Below the pieces are notes generated by a model. The model made no database searches and was not told where the DNA came from. It saw only the letters and a list, made by a program, of their open reading frames with translations. A stretch of 64,000 nucleotides of DNA, taken from the NCBI GenBank assembly GCA_001898385.1, contig MKTT01000086.1, positions 18,434 through 82,433 of the forward strand, in the 5' to 3' direction. Source of the DNA: Planctomycetales bacterium 71-10. GTDB lineage: Bacteria; Planctomycetota; Planctomycetia; Isosphaerales; Isosphaeraceae. Made by a program: the position numbers and the translations under genes. Below are positions 39,629-50,200 of the stretch, one piece after another. Each line of letters opens with the position of its first letter. Positions within the stretch are counted from its first letter, which is position 1.

Positions 39629-40147
39629 TCAAGGGTAGACGAACTGGACGAGGGAGAGCCAAGGGCCCCCCGCCGTCCCCAACTCGATCCGGCCCCTGCC
39701 CGGCGACCTGGGGCGGATTCGAAGGGCGAGGCTCGCCGCGTCGGCGTCCGGGGCGGCCCGGACGTCCAGTGTGATCCCGCCGGCGTCGACGGTCGCCTCG
39801 GGCCGGTGCGGCTCCGGCAGCTCGACGTCGAAATCTTCCAGGAACTTCGCCCCGAGCCGCAGCTGCAGCCGGCCGTCCGGGCCGGGCCGGGCCTCCACTT
39901 CCACGTCGTTGGGGGCGTCCAGGCGGCCGAACCGCTCGTAGACGACCCGGAGCCGGCCCTCGCGGTCGCGGGCCTCCGCGCGGGAGAGCGGCCCGTCGCC
40001 GAAACCGCCGGCCGCGGCGAAGGCCAGGACGCCCGCGATCCCCCCCCACGCCCAGCGCTGCCAGATCCACATCCGACGCTGGAAGCCTGGGTCGTCGTCG
40101 AGTTCCAGGGGCCGTTCGGCCATGGGTTTTGAACTCTCGTTCGACAT
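39629..40147 (-). CDS. one-TM membrane protein coupled to GH116 gene
   Basis: 172-aa protein. A cytoplasmic N-terminus, then a hydrophobic segment at about 33-50 (WAWGGIAGVLAFAAAGGF), then an extracytoplasmic part (LRVVYERFGRLDAPNDVEVE, then LRLGAKFLEDFDVELP) that reads as a small beta sandwich. ATG 40147 shares its A with the TGA of the upstream glycosidase (TGATG), which suggests translational coupling. The next gene is YetF/DUF421. No defined family function; a partner of the YetF protein is likely from the arrangement. Confidence 0.7.
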   Translation of the reverse strand: MSNESSKPMAERPLELDDDPGFQRRMWIWQRWAWGGIAGVLAFAAAGGFGDGPLSRAEARDREGRLRVVYERFGRLDAPNDVEVEARPGPDGRLQLRLGAKFLEDFDVELPEPHRPEATVDAGGITLDVRAAPDADAASLALRIRPRSPGRGRIELGTAGGPWLSLVQFVYP

Positions 40148-43100
40148 CAGCCGACCCTGACCGCCAGGGGGCGTCCCGGCGCGACGACGACCTCGGCCGG
40201 CAGCGTCACGTCGATCATCCCCGGGGTGGCGGCCGGCCTCGCGGTCGCGCCCGCGATCGGGTCGCCGCCCAGGCTCGCCGCGATTCGCACGGCTCCGGCC
40301 TCGCGCCCGACGGCGAGGCCCAGCGTGCGCAGGGCGAGCCGACCCTTCTTCACGTCGAGCGTCGCCGCCAGCGCGTCGCCCTCGCGACGCTGGGAGAACG
40401 TGCCCCACCCTTCGGCCGTCGTGAAGGGGGCGCGGAAATCCTCGGGAGTCAGCCTCGGGGCGAAGGCGATCCGCCGCGCCGGGCCGTGGTGCTCGAAGCC
40501 GCAGGCCGCCAGGAAGACCCCGTAGCTCGCCATCGAGCGCGCGTAGTGGTCGCCGCACTCGACCTCGTTCCACGGGTTGCGCCGGGAGGCGTCGTAGCGG
40601 TCGTGGACGGCCCGGGTGATCGCCAACCCTTCCTGGACCATCCCCTCCCAGATCATGTGGCCGGCGACCTGGTATTCGAACCCGTTCATGCATTCGTTGA
40701 AGTACATCGCCGACCACGCGTTCCCCGGGTCGTCGATCGGCGGCCGGGGGGATTTCGGGAACGTCACCATCAGCAGGCCGGCCTCGCCCGGCATGGCGTA
40801 CCAGCGCCCCGCCTTGTACGCCTCGCGGTAGGGGCCCACGTCCGGCGTGAAGTTGAATCGCCACAGCGAGCCGAGCGCCCGCTTCACCCGCGCCTCGTCG
40901 AGCAGCCGGCCCAGGCCGACCTGGAAGGCCCAGTGCTGACCGAAGACCTGGTCGATTTCGCAGCCGTCATACGAGCCGACCGCCTTCGCATGTTCGGGGT
41001 CGGGACGCTGGATGAAGTAGCCGAACTCCTCGTTCCACAGCCGATCGACGAGCGTCGCGGACCCCTTCGCGGCGATGTCGCGGCAGCGGCCGGCGAAGGC
41101 GTCGTCGCCGCGCTCGCGGGCCATGGCCTCGCCCGCCTTCAGCGCCGCCAGGTACAGCGAGGAGAGCCACGGCACCTGGCCGTACCACTTGGCGTCGAGC
41201 GTGTTGTGCTGGCCCCCTTCGAGCACGCCGTCGCCGTCGCGGTCGTAGCCCATCAGGTATTCGAGCGACTTCCGGACCCTCGGCCAGAGCCTCGCGAGGA
41301 ACGCGCCGTCGGCCGAGGTCTGGTGCTCGCGATAGGCCCGCAGCACGCTCCCAGCCTGGCCGTCGATCGCCGCGTTGCGGTCCCCCTCGGCGCGGAAGCC
41401 GATCGCCCCCGTGGCGGGATCGAAGCCGACGCCGTCGGCGTAGTCGACGCGCTCGCGGAGGATCCGCTCCAGCTCAGGGAACAGCCGGCCCACGGCCTGC
41501 GCGTAGTGCCAGACGTGGGTGCAGGTCCCCTCGCAGCAGCCGACCCCCTCCCAGCCGTAGAATCGCCCGTCCTTGAAGCGGTGGCAGGTCGACGAGGCCA
41601 GGATCGACGCGTTGGCGAACGTCCGGTCCAGGAACCAGTAGGGGAGCGTCGAGTCGTACCAGACGTCGCGCCAGAGGCGGGTCTCGCGGTCGAGCCGCGG
41701 CCACTCCTCGGCGACGTGCCGCGCTACCGCCAGGGCGTCCGCGAAGCGGGTCGCGTAGTGTCGTCCCAGGTCCCTCGGCAGCCGGGTGTCCGGGAGCGAC
41801 AGGTTGGGGAAGTGCCAGGCGACGACGAACGTGGCCGCCCGCTTCTCCCCCGGCCGGAGCGTCATCGGCCTTATGATCGCCCCGACGAGCTTGGATCCGA
41901 ACGGGACCCGGGGCTCCGGCTCGCCGTCGAACAGCCCGTCGACTGGGCTCCCCGAAGGCGTCGCGGCCCTCGCCTCGTCGCGGTCGTCGGGATCGATCAG
42001 GCCCAGGGCCATCGTCCCGAAGTCGCGACGCGATTCCACCGGCCCGTGGCCCGCGCGGGGCCGATCTTCCTGGACGAAGTGATCCGCATCGATGTGGCCC
42101 CAGCCGTCGGAGCGGGCGTCGACGATCTCGATCCGCGCGGACTTGCCAGCGAAGCGGCGGACGTCGAACGACCGCCACGACATGGCGTCGGTCCGCTCGC
42201 CGGCGGCGGAGTGGACGACGCGGCCGTCGACCTTCAGGTTGACGCACGTCTGCGACTTGTAGTCGCCGCCGCCGATCAGGAAGTTGAGGTAGCCCCGCTC
42301 GATCGCGAACGGAGGCGACGTCAGCCGGCCGGTCAGCTCGTCGGTGCCGGTCCAGGTGTTGACCAGGCCCTTCCCCTCATGGCCGCCGAGCGTCTGGCCG
42401 GGCCCCTGCCCCGCGCTGGGCCTGACACCGAAGGCCTTCCCCTCGACCGTCCATCCGCCGTAGTCCGGGCCTTCGAAGTCCGCGACGAGGATGGGCGGCC
42501 GATCCGCCTCGGGCTTCGGCGGCGCGACCTCGGCGCGGGAGGCGATCGCCAGCAACTTCGGCCCGCGCGCGACCTCGTTGACGAGCGTCCCCTCGCCCGG
42601 CTGCCCCGTCGCGTGGCAGACGGCGTTCTGGAGCCACGCGCCCAACTCCACCTCGACGGCCTCGGCCGACGTGTTCTCCACCGTGTACGTCAGGGTCGTG
42701 GCCGGGAGGCTGGAGGAGTCGACGTCGAGCGGGACGAAAGGCGAGAACGCTTCGAGAATGACCCGCACGGGGACGCTCGTATCCTCATACGTCACGACGC
42801 CGATGGGGTACTCGCCTCGGAACCGGACGTCGGCGAAGCCCTTGCGGTCGAGCGACCGGACCTCACCCCCCGCCCCCTTCTTGATGCGGATCGCGGCCCC
42901 CTGCTCCACCGGCGACTCGGGCCGCATCGGGTTCGCGTAGTGGGCGTCGTTGGTGCGGATCGTGGCGTTGAAGACGTCCCAGTGCCAGAGCGTCCCGTCG
43001 CCGCCGAGGTACAACTGCCCGGCACAGATCCCGCCGATCGGCATGCCGATCAAGTCCAGGTCGGCCCCGTGATGGACGGCCGGCCTCCCTCGCTCGAACA

Positions 43101-43326
43101 GGGCCGCGACCCACTCGGGATCGAGCTTCTTGTCCGCGGGGACGAGCCGGTCGAACTCCGAGGAATCGAACGGCCCGGCCATCGCGCCCCGGGGACGGAC
43201 GCCCGCGATCAGGGCCCCGGCGGCGATCCCGACCTGGAGAAACTCGCGCCGGCTCGGCGTCGGCCCGCAACATCCCGAACCCGGTCGACAGCACGCCTCA
43301 TCCCGGCCCGACGCCTCGCTCGCCAT
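40147..43326 (-). CDS. GH116 family glycosidase with twin-arginine signal and inserted beta-sandwich
   Basis: 1059-aa exported enzyme of glycoside hydrolase family 116 (non-lysosomal glucosylceramidase type). A Tat signal has RR at residues 26-27 (SRREFLQVGIAAGALIAG). Seen: the N-terminal beta part (IGMPIGGICAGQLYLGGDG), WHWDVFN, and in the C-terminal (alpha/alpha)6 barrel YDGCEIDQVFGQHWAFQV, where the acid/base Asp of the family is expected. Residues about 279-422 are an inserted galactose-binding/levanase-like domain (VADFEGPDYGGW, then YLNFLIGGGDYKSQTCVNL) not present in ordinary members. Substrate is probably a glucoside or glycan; not proven here. Confidence 0.85.
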   Translation of the reverse strand: MASEASGRDEACCRPGSGCCGPTPSRREFLQVGIAAGALIAGVRPRGAMAGPFDSSEFDRLVPADKKLDPEWVAALFERGRPAVHHGADLDLIGMPIGGICAGQLYLGGDGTLWHWDVFNATIRTNDAHYANPMRPESPVEQGAAIRIKKGAGGEVRSLDRKGFADVRFRGEYPIGVVTYEDTSVPVRVILEAFSPFVPLDVDSSSLPATTLTYTVENTSAEAVEVELGAWLQNAVCHATGQPGEGTLVNEVARGPKLLAIASRAEVAPPKPEADRPPILVADFEGPDYGGWTVEGKAFGVRPSAGQGPGQTLGGHEGKGLVNTWTGTDELTGRLTSPPFAIERGYLNFLIGGGDYKSQTCVNLKVDGRVVHSAAGERTDAMSWRSFDVRRFAGKSARIEIVDARSDGWGHIDADHFVQEDRPRAGHGPVESRRDFGTMALGLIDPDDRDEARAATPSGSPVDGLFDGEPEPRVPFGSKLVGAIIRPMTLRPGEKRAATFVVAWHFPNLSLPDTRLPRDLGRHYATRFADALAVARHVAEEWPRLDRETRLWRDVWYDSTLPYWFLDRTFANASILASSTCHRFKDGRFYGWEGVGCCEGTCTHVWHYAQAVGRLFPELERILRERVDYADGVGFDPATGAIGFRAEGDRNAAIDGQAGSVLRAYREHQTSADGAFLARLWPRVRKSLEYLMGYDRDGDGVLEGGQHNTLDAKWYGQVPWLSSLYLAALKAGEAMARERGDDAFAGRCRDIAAKGSATLVDRLWNEEFGYFIQRPDPEHAKAVGSYDGCEIDQVFGQHWAFQVGLGRLLDEARVKRALGSLWRFNFTPDVGPYREAYKAGRWYAMPGEAGLLMVTFPKSPRPPIDDPGNAWSAMYFNECMNGFEYQVAGHMIWEGMVQEGLAITRAVHDRYDASRRNPWNEVECGDHYARSMASYGVFLAACGFEHHGPARRIAFAPRLTPEDFRAPFTTAEGWGTFSQRREGDALAATLDVKKGRLALRTLGLAVGREAGAVRIAASLGGDPIAGATARPAATPGMIDVTLPAEVVVAPGRPLAVRVG

Positions 43327-43481
43327 CGCTCGACCTCCCCGGGCGACCGTCCCGCGCGGGGAGGTCGACCTTCGCCGAGCTTACTCCCGGCGACGCCCCG
43401 TCGCCAGCGGATGCCGACACCGGGCCCCCTCGAAACCGATCGATCGAGCACCGACCGGCGGGGGGGGCGCAAGCGGCCGGC

Positions 43482-45305
43482 CTACGGGAAGATGCGGACC
43501 CCGGTGGACGTGTTCAGGTCGAGCATGTCCTGGCGCAGCTCGATGAGGGCGTTGCGGTACTGCTGGACCACATCGTCGAAGTCCTGCTGCTCGCCCAGGA
43601 AGTCGCCGGCCTTGGACGGATCGGACTGGAAGGCTCGGAACGCGGCGTCGCGAGCGCGACGGGCGGCGGGGAGGGTTTTCCGTTCCAGTTCATGCACCGC
43701 GTCGATCGTGTCCCTCAGGTCCTGCGCCTCGTCCTCGACCTCGCGCGTCACCTGGTACTCGAGCGCCTGCATTTCGAACCGAGTCTGGACCACGTTCGTC
43801 TCGGCCCGCCGGATGTTCCCCTGGTTCCGGTTGAAGACCGGCAAGGCGACGTTGACGCCGAAGCCGTAAGAGTACGTCCCCTTGAAGCCGAAGGCCCGGC
43901 CGTCCTGGAAGGTGTAAGGCTGGTAGACCATGTAGATGTCGGAGAGGCGGTTCGCGCGGGCGAGCCGGACGTCGGCCTGGGCGCGGCCCACCCCCAGGCG
44001 GTAGGCGGCGAGGTCGGGGCGGTTGGCCAGGGCGGCCTGCACCAGCCAGGCGTCGTCGGGCACCGGCGCGACCTCGCGGAGCCGTCCGCGGAGCTTCAAG
44101 GATTTCGCCTCCTCGCCCGAGAGGAACAGCAGTTGCGAGAGCGTCCGATTGGCCCGGGTCGCCGTGCGGCCGGCCTGCTTCACCTGGAGGACGGCCTGGT
44201 CTCGCCGACTCTCCAGTTCGGCGGCGGCCTCGTCCAGCGAATCCCGCTCCTCACCCTGCGCCGAGCCCCGCCGCCGCTCGGCCTCCTCGAGGATCTGCGA
44301 GACGCCGGAGAGATAAGCCTCGCCGTATCGGACCGTCTCGCGCGCGGCCAGGGCGTTGACGTAGGCGGTATAGAGCTGCTCGACGAGCTTGCGGATCTCG
44401 TCCTGCAACTGGGCCTCGGTGACCTTGCGGGCCTTGCCGGCCACGTCGAGGCGGGCCGCGCGCTTGCGGCTGACGTCCAGCGGCAGGGAGATGTTCACGT
44501 CGTACTGGGGCTGGCCTCCGCTGCCGCCGGGCCGGTCGGCGGTGTAATGCCCGTAGGGGACGAGCTGGGCGTCGGCGTAGAGGATGGGGTTGCTGCGCAG
44601 GCCGGCGGTGAGGACGTCGGCGTCGGCCTTGGGGATCTCATAGCGAAGGGCGACGACGTTCAGGTTGCACGCCAGGAGCCGCTCGACGGCCGCGTCGAGC
44701 GTCAGGCCGTCCTCGGGGCCCGGATCGTCGGGCGTCGACGGCAGGTCCAGCCGGGGCCGTTTCGCGAGCGTCCGCTCGTCGGACTCGGCCGGGCGGACGT
44801 CCTGCCGCTCTCGCTCCAACCTCCGCTCGATCAAGGACGGCGGTCCAGCCGCCGACGTCGCGCCGGGCCGGACCTGCGGGATCGCCGCCCGGCCGAGCCG
44901 GCCGCCCATCACGCCGGGTGCCTGGGTGCCGGGGCTGTCGCCGATGTTCGAGCCCGACGACCCGATGGGCAGGGGGAGCAGGCTTTCGTTCGGATCGCCC
45001 GGCGCGCCGTGCGTCAGATCCTGGCGCACGGCGCCGGCCGTGCCCCGCGATCGGCCCGCGCCCCCGCCCAGGCCGCCGAACCGCTCCGGTTCTTTCGGCT
45101 CGCCGGGATCGGCCTGGGGCAAGGCCGAGCCGCGCGAGCCGGCCTCCGCGTCCGCGTCCCCCCCAGGAGGAGGCCCGTCCGGTCCCAACGACTGGGCGGC
45201 CGCGGGCGACGCCGACAGCCCGGCGAACAGCGCGAACGCCCCGGCGGCGAGGGCCATGCGGCACCCGGCCCTGCGGCGACCCACCGTGTCGCTCACTCGC
45301 CTCAT
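43482..45305 (-). CDS. TolC-family outer membrane efflux protein
   Basis: 607-aa protein with a signal peptide (MALAAGAFALFAGLSASPAAA, partly). ATG 45305 is used with GAGGGG 5 nt upstream. A Gly/Pro-rich linker (about 35-190) precedes the OEP core. The core has repeated helices (ADADVLTAGLRSNPILYADA, KVTEAQLQDEIRKLVEQLY, EILEEAERRRGSAQ) and strands like YGFGVNVALPVFNRNQGNI, a hallmark of the CusC/CzcC-like members. It would form the outer-membrane exit duct of a tripartite pump. The pump subunits are not in this window. It is divergent from DUF4385. Confidence 0.85.
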   Translation of the reverse strand: MRRVSDTVGRRRAGCRMALAAGAFALFAGLSASPAAAQSLGPDGPPPGGDADAEAGSRGSALPQADPGEPKEPERFGGLGGGAGRSRGTAGAVRQDLTHGAPGDPNESLLPLPIGSSGSNIGDSPGTQAPGVMGGRLGRAAIPQVRPGATSAAGPPSLIERRLERERQDVRPAESDERTLAKRPRLDLPSTPDDPGPEDGLTLDAAVERLLACNLNVVALRYEIPKADADVLTAGLRSNPILYADAQLVPYGHYTADRPGGSGGQPQYDVNISLPLDVSRKRAARLDVAGKARKVTEAQLQDEIRKLVEQLYTAYVNALAARETVRYGEAYLSGVSQILEEAERRRGSAQGEERDSLDEAAAELESRRDQAVLQVKQAGRTATRANRTLSQLLFLSGEEAKSLKLRGRLREVAPVPDDAWLVQAALANRPDLAAYRLGVGRAQADVRLARANRLSDIYMVYQPYTFQDGRAFGFKGTYSYGFGVNVALPVFNRNQGNIRRAETNVVQTRFEMQALEYQVTREVEDEAQDLRDTIDAVHELERKTLPAARRARDAAFRAFQSDPSKAGDFLGEQQDFDDVVQQYRNALIELRQDMLDLNTSTGVRIFP

Positions 45306-45434
45306 CGAATCCCCTCGCGGACGGGTGACCAAGTCGTCCCCTTCTTATCGGTCGGCCGGAGTGTGGCTGTTGAGCCGGTGTCGCCGGCGGCGCGGGGATT
45401 GCGGAGCCTCCGTGCGGTTCGCAAAGGGGGGGAC

Positions 45435-45908
45435 ATGCAAAGACGGCGATCCGAAGGCTTCGAGGCTCGGAAATACGCCTGGCGCGCCGACGTCGACTAT
45501 CGGGCGCGTCCCGAAGCCTACCGCGTCGGCCGGGGGGAGCAGGGCGTGCTGATCTGCGAGCCCTACAAGGGCGAGATCCTGCCCCACTGGCGCTTCAAGA
45601 CGCCGGACGAGGCCCGGGAGAGCAGCCGGGCCATCGCCGGCCTGTTCCGCGACTACCTCGCCCGCGGCGACTTCGTGGGGGCGGACATGGCCCGCAAGTT
45701 CCTGCAGATGGGATTCACCCGCGCCCGGCGCTATACGAACTACAAGGGGGGCCGGAAATACGCGGCCGATGGGACGCTTTTTGAGCGAGGGACGGGCGAC
45801 CCGGCGAAGGCCGAGTCCGCCGCCATCTTCTTCGAGGCGTGGAAGGCCGCCGAGGCCGACCCCGACTACGCCGCCCGCAAGGCGGCCTGGCGGCGCGAGC
45901 GGGGATGA
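45435..45908 (+). CDS. DUF4385 family protein
   Basis: 157-aa soluble protein. The stretch PEAYRVGRGEQGVLICEPYK, then EILPHWRFKTPDEARES, then GADMARKFLQMGFTRARRY and NYKGGRKYAADG match the DUF4385 family closely. The family is of unknown function. It is Arg/Lys- and aromatic-rich and probably binds nucleic acid or another anionic partner, which is inference only. ATG 45435 follows a G-rich run. It is transcribed away from the TolC gene and ends 16 nt before the convergent DUF1559 gene. Confidence 0.85.
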   Translation: MQRRRSEGFEARKYAWRADVDYRARPEAYRVGRGEQGVLICEPYKGEILPHWRFKTPDEARESSRAIAGLFRDYLARGDFVGADMARKFLQMGFTRARRYTNYKGGRKYAADGTLFERGTGDPAKAESAAIFFEAWKAAEADPDYAARKAAWRRERG

Positions 45909-45924
45909 ATACGCGCCGCGTGGG

Positions 45925-46905
45925 CTATTCCGCGTCGGCGCCGATGATCTCCCCGCCCCGGCGCGAGAGGTAGGCCGAGAAGACCTTGAGGTCCATCGAT
46001 TGCTTGAGGAAGCGGACCGAGCCGTCGACCATCAGGAAGTTCCCGCCACCGACGTGATAGGAGTGGAACTCCTGCCCGTAGTCGCAGCCCAGTTGCCCCG
46101 GCTGCTTGGATTTGTCGTCCGCCATCATCTGGCATGAGACGAAGGTCCCGGCCGCCGTCGTGCTGTAGCGGGCGTTGAGCGGGGCGCTCTGGTCGAAGAA
46201 GTTCTTGTGGCCCATCCAGAGCCCGTGGATGGCGTTGGGTGCCTCGCCCAGCAGGGCGGTGTACGTCGTGCCGTCGGAGATCTCCATCAGCGTGACGTTC
46301 GACTCGAACTTGTGCAGGATCGTGCCGCGTCCCTCGCCGCCGGCGTCGTAGCTGTTCTGGCAACCGGTCCCGGGATAGCAGCGCAACGCGCGTTCGCCCC
46401 AGTTGCCGCCGTAGTCGCTGCGCGCATACAGGACCGTCGCTTTTGGCGTGTCGCCGTTGGGCTTGCCGAGGTCCCCTCGCGGGTTGGTCGGGCAGAGGAA
46501 CGCCGCCAGCCGCGTCTGGCTCACGGTCAGGTTCTCGGGCTCGATATACCACTTCACTTGATTGACGGCGTTGTACACCGGCGATTGCTCCAGATAGGGA
46601 GCGATCGCCGCGCCCCAGCTCTGGATGCGCAATGTGGAGTTGACCGGGGCCGCGACGGACGCGGCGTTGACGCCGCCGCCCGGCCCCCCCTTGGGGAGCA
46701 TATTATTCACGCCGATGTAATTGTGCATGGCCAACCCCAATTGCTTGAGGTTGTTGACGCACTGGATGCGACGGGCGGCCTCGCGGGCGGCCTGCACCGC
46801 CGGTAGTAAGAGTGCGATGAGGACGGCGATGATCGCGATCACCACCAGCAGTTCGATCAGGGTGAACGCCGGGCGCGAGGGCCGCGGGGCGCGGGGGGCG
46901 GGCAT
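45925..46905 (-). CDS. DUF1559 prepilin-like protein
   Basis: 326-aa member of the DUF1559 family, abundant in planctomycetes. ATG 46905 begins a short basic leader and a type IV prepilin-like segment ([20 protein letters not shown]), the processing site and helix by which pseudopilins are cleaved and assembled. The globular part has the family's late motif [20 protein letters not shown] cobalamin riboswitch lies 145 nt upstream on the same strand, so expression should fall when B12 is abundant. The protein is probably exported and attached to the envelope; its ligand is unknown. Confidence 0.9.
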   Translation of the reverse strand: MPAPRAPRPSRPAFTLIELLVVIAIIAVLIALLLPAVQAAREAARRIQCVNNLKQLGLAMHNYIGVNNMLPKGGPGGGVNAASVAAPVNSTLRIQSWGAAIAPYLEQSPVYNAVNQVKWYIEPENLTVSQTRLAAFLCPTNPRGDLGKPNGDTPKATVLYARSDYGGNWGERALRCYPGTGCQNSYDAGGEGRGTILHKFESNVTLMEISDGTTYTALLGEAPNAIHGLWMGHKNFFDQSAPLNARYSTTAAGTFVSCQMMADDKSKQPGQLGCDYGQEFHSYHVGGGNFLMVDGSVRFLKQSMDLKVFSAYLSRRGGEIIGADAE

Positions 46906-47050
46906 GGTCGGGCCTTTCGGTCGAGTCGAGCCGGGTCGGGCTGATGGGTCGGCGTCCCGGCCGCTCCCGGCGGGCTCGATGCGGGCGTGGCCCGGCCTCG
47001 AAGCTCGCGCGGACGCTCGCGGCCGGGGCGTCTCGACGTCGCTTCGACGG

Positions 47051-47216
47051 GCAGGTCTTCTGGCTCTCGGCTCCTGGCGGCCCTCGGACGACCTTCCCAC
47101 CCGTGGGCAGTGGTCGCAACGTCCGAAGCCTGGCCGATCACAGCGGCGGCCCCGCGCCGGATTCGCACCGGCTTCCCTATTCTCCCCCCTCCGGCGCGCG
47201 GCCGAGGGGGGCACCC
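47051..47216 (-). promoter_or_regulatory. cobalamin riboswitch
   Basis: Minus-strand RNA element read from 47216 down to 47051. Seen: GGGTGCC at the 5' end, the highly conserved core GGGAAGCCGGTGCGAATC (47177-47160), CCGCCGCTGTGA (47149-47138) and the 3' end GAGCCAGAAGACCTGCC (47067-47051). The next gene downstream is the DUF1559 protein (start 46905). No terminator with a T-run was seen between them, so control may act on translation. Confidence 0.92.
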
Positions 47217-47274
47217 GTCGATCCATCGATGCTAACGGCCGTCGCGCCGGACGACAAGGCCGACCGCGACGGCC

Positions 47275-50200
47275 TCACGTCGCATAGACGTTGAGGGCGT
47301 ACAGGGAGTAATTCTTCGTCGCGTTGTACTTCGTCATGGCGATGCGGACGTAGCGGCCGCGGGCCTTCAGCCCCGCCAGTTCGACCACGCCCCCCGTCGT
47401 CGCGCCGACGACCGATCGGACCGTCGTCCAGTCCAGGCCGTCGTCGCTCACCTGGATTTGGTAGTCCACGGCGAACGCCGCCTCCCACGCGAGCCGGACG
47501 CGGCCGACGTCGCGGACGGATCCCAGGTCGACGGCGAACCAGGCGGACTGGCCGCCGAGCATCCACTGCCCGCTCGACCATCGCGTCGACCCGTCGCCGT
47601 CGAGGGCCATCGCGGGCGCGTAGCCCGGCCCCTCGACGCTGGACGACGTCGCGACCGCGCCCCTCGCCAGGTCGGGCTCGGGGACGACGACCTCGATCCC
47701 GCCGACCTTGGGCTGGCCGGGCTGCCCATGGCTCCGGAACGCGAGGACGATCCGCCCCGAGGCGTCGGCCGTGGCGAGGAACTCCCGGACGACCGCCCGG
47801 TACATGGCCCCCGCGGCGGCCAGGATGTCGAAGCGATCCAGGGCCCTCGTCCCGTTGACGTCGACGTCGAACGTCCGCGCGCCGACGGCGGTCGCGGTGT
47901 TCTCGGAGAAATGCAGCCGGATCGTGTAGGTCCCGCCGGGCGTCAGGTTCGGGATCGTATAGGTGAAGTCCCCGACGCGCTCGCGCTGGTACACGGACTG
48001 CGGGGCGGGCGAGGCGACGCCGGAGACGTCGATCGCGTGCGACGTGCTCCGCGTCGATCCGCCCGAATAGGAGGCGTCGGCCGCGTACGACGACGCGGCC
48101 GACGTCGAGCCCGCCGCGATCGCGACGACCTGGTCGCTCTGGAAGGCGACCTCCGCGATCTGGATGATCGGGTCGCCGTTGCTGACGATGTCGTCGAGCC
48201 TGTAATAGCGGTAGGCCGTCGCGTTGGAGATCTTATAGAAGCGCGTCGAGAAGTTCGCCACGTCGGCGGCGTCGGTGCGGACGTCGAGCGTGGTCCAGGT
48301 CTTGCCGTCGTTCGACCCCTTCAGCGTCCAGCTCCGGGGCGCGCGGCCCGGGAATTGCGCCGTGTCGTTGGCGCTGGTGATCGCGTATTGCGTGACGACT
48401 CGCGGGACGCCGTCGGGCGTCGTGTATTGCAGCCAGCTCGCGGCGGAGAAGTCGAGCCATTTCGTCCTCGGGTCGCCGTCGAACGCCTGCGCCGCCCCCT
48501 CGCCGGCCTGGGCGTAATCCCCCCGCGCCGCGACGACCCCGGACGAGGGCGCGAGCGCGTTGAACCGCACCTCGCCGATCTGGACGAGGGCGTCGCCGCC
48601 GCTCGTGATCGAGTCCAGCTTGTAGAAGCGGAAGGCGGTGGTGTTGGACAGGCCGATCGTGATGAAGCCCCGGCTGGCCGGCATCGAGAGGCCGGCGCGG
48701 ACGTCGAGCGTCTTCCAGGTCACCCCGTCGTTCGACCCCTTCAGCATCCAGCTCCTGGGGAGCCCGCGCGGGTATTGCGCCGCGTCGTCGGCGTTGGTGA
48801 CGGTATAGCTCTTCAGGACGACGGGGACCCCGCCGGGGACCTGGTACTGGATCCAGCTCGCGGCGGAGATGCCGACCCACTTGGTCGCCCTGTCGCCGTC
48901 GAAGGCCAGGGCCGCGACGCCGGCCGAGGCGTCGCCGCTCGACGTGACGACGGCCGGCGTCTTGCCGGCGGAGATGGTCGCGGGCATCGGCAGCCGGGCC
49001 GCGGCGCCGAGCGCGTCGATCACCCCCCTCGCGGTGGCGCCGTCGGAGTAGGTCGCCACGATGGTGAGCGATAGGCCCGACTCGTCCCGATCGGGCTGGA
49101 TGTACAGCCCGAACGAGGCCCCGTCGCGGGCCAGCACCGCCAGGCGCTCGCCGACGCCGGGGGACGTGCTCCAGACCCGGCCGTCGGCCCCGACCGCCGT
49201 GACCTTGACGATCGTCTTCGAGGCGTCGAGCCCGGCGAGGGCCAGGTGGAGGTCCTGGAAGCCGTCCGGGCCCGCCGGGGAGCCGGCGTAGTCGCGGCCG
49301 TCCTGGCCGTAGGAGGTCACGGCCAGCGTCGCGGCGGCCGGCAGCGTCAGCGTCTGATCGTCGACGGCCGAGCCGTTCAGGACGGCGGAGAAGGTCCGGA
49401 TCTTCGCCGACCCCGTCGTCGGGCCGTCCGCGACGTTGCCGCGCACGTCCAGCACGATCTCGCCGGGCGTCAGCCAGGGGTAGTTCGCGCGGGTGTACGC
49501 CGCCTCTCCGCGGCCCGCGTCGCCGCCCGATCCGATGGCGACGGCCGGCCGGGACGCGTCGCCCCACGCGACGATATTGTTCGAGAAGCTCCCCGTCAGG
49601 TACGTCCGCCCGGCGCTCGACTTGTTCGCCCAGCGATCGTGCGCCACGCCCAGGCCGACGGACGCGTCAACGAACGTGTTGCCTTCGACGACGAGGTCGA
49701 AGACCGGCAGCCGCGACCAGCCCCAGGGGGCGGGGTACCGGCTTTCGAACGCCCCCTCGTTGGACCCCGCGACGATCCGAAGCGCCTCGCCTCCGAGGAA
49801 GGTGTTCCCCTCGATGCGCTGGCCCCAGTGGTTGCCGCTGACGACGATCGCCACGTTGTTCGGGATCATGCCCCGGACGTCGATCGTGTTGCCGAGGTAC
49901 GCCTGGTCGACGAACCCGCGGCCGATGGAGATCGCGTAGTCGCCCTCGGGCAGCGGTTCGTCCAGGAGATAGCGGGTCGCTCCCAACGCCTGCGCGATCA
50001 TGCGCCATTCGCCCGCGTGGGGGCCGGTCAGGATCGAGACCACGTCGCCGGTCCGCGCCGCCGGCCCGCGCAGGTAGGGGACCCGGACGACGTAGCCGTC
50101 GGGCGAGACGGCCGACGGGACGCCTTCGAACCGCGGCTGGTACGTCTCGGTCAGGATGATCTCCGGGTTGTTGTCCCAGCCGGCCGGCACGTTCGAGGTC

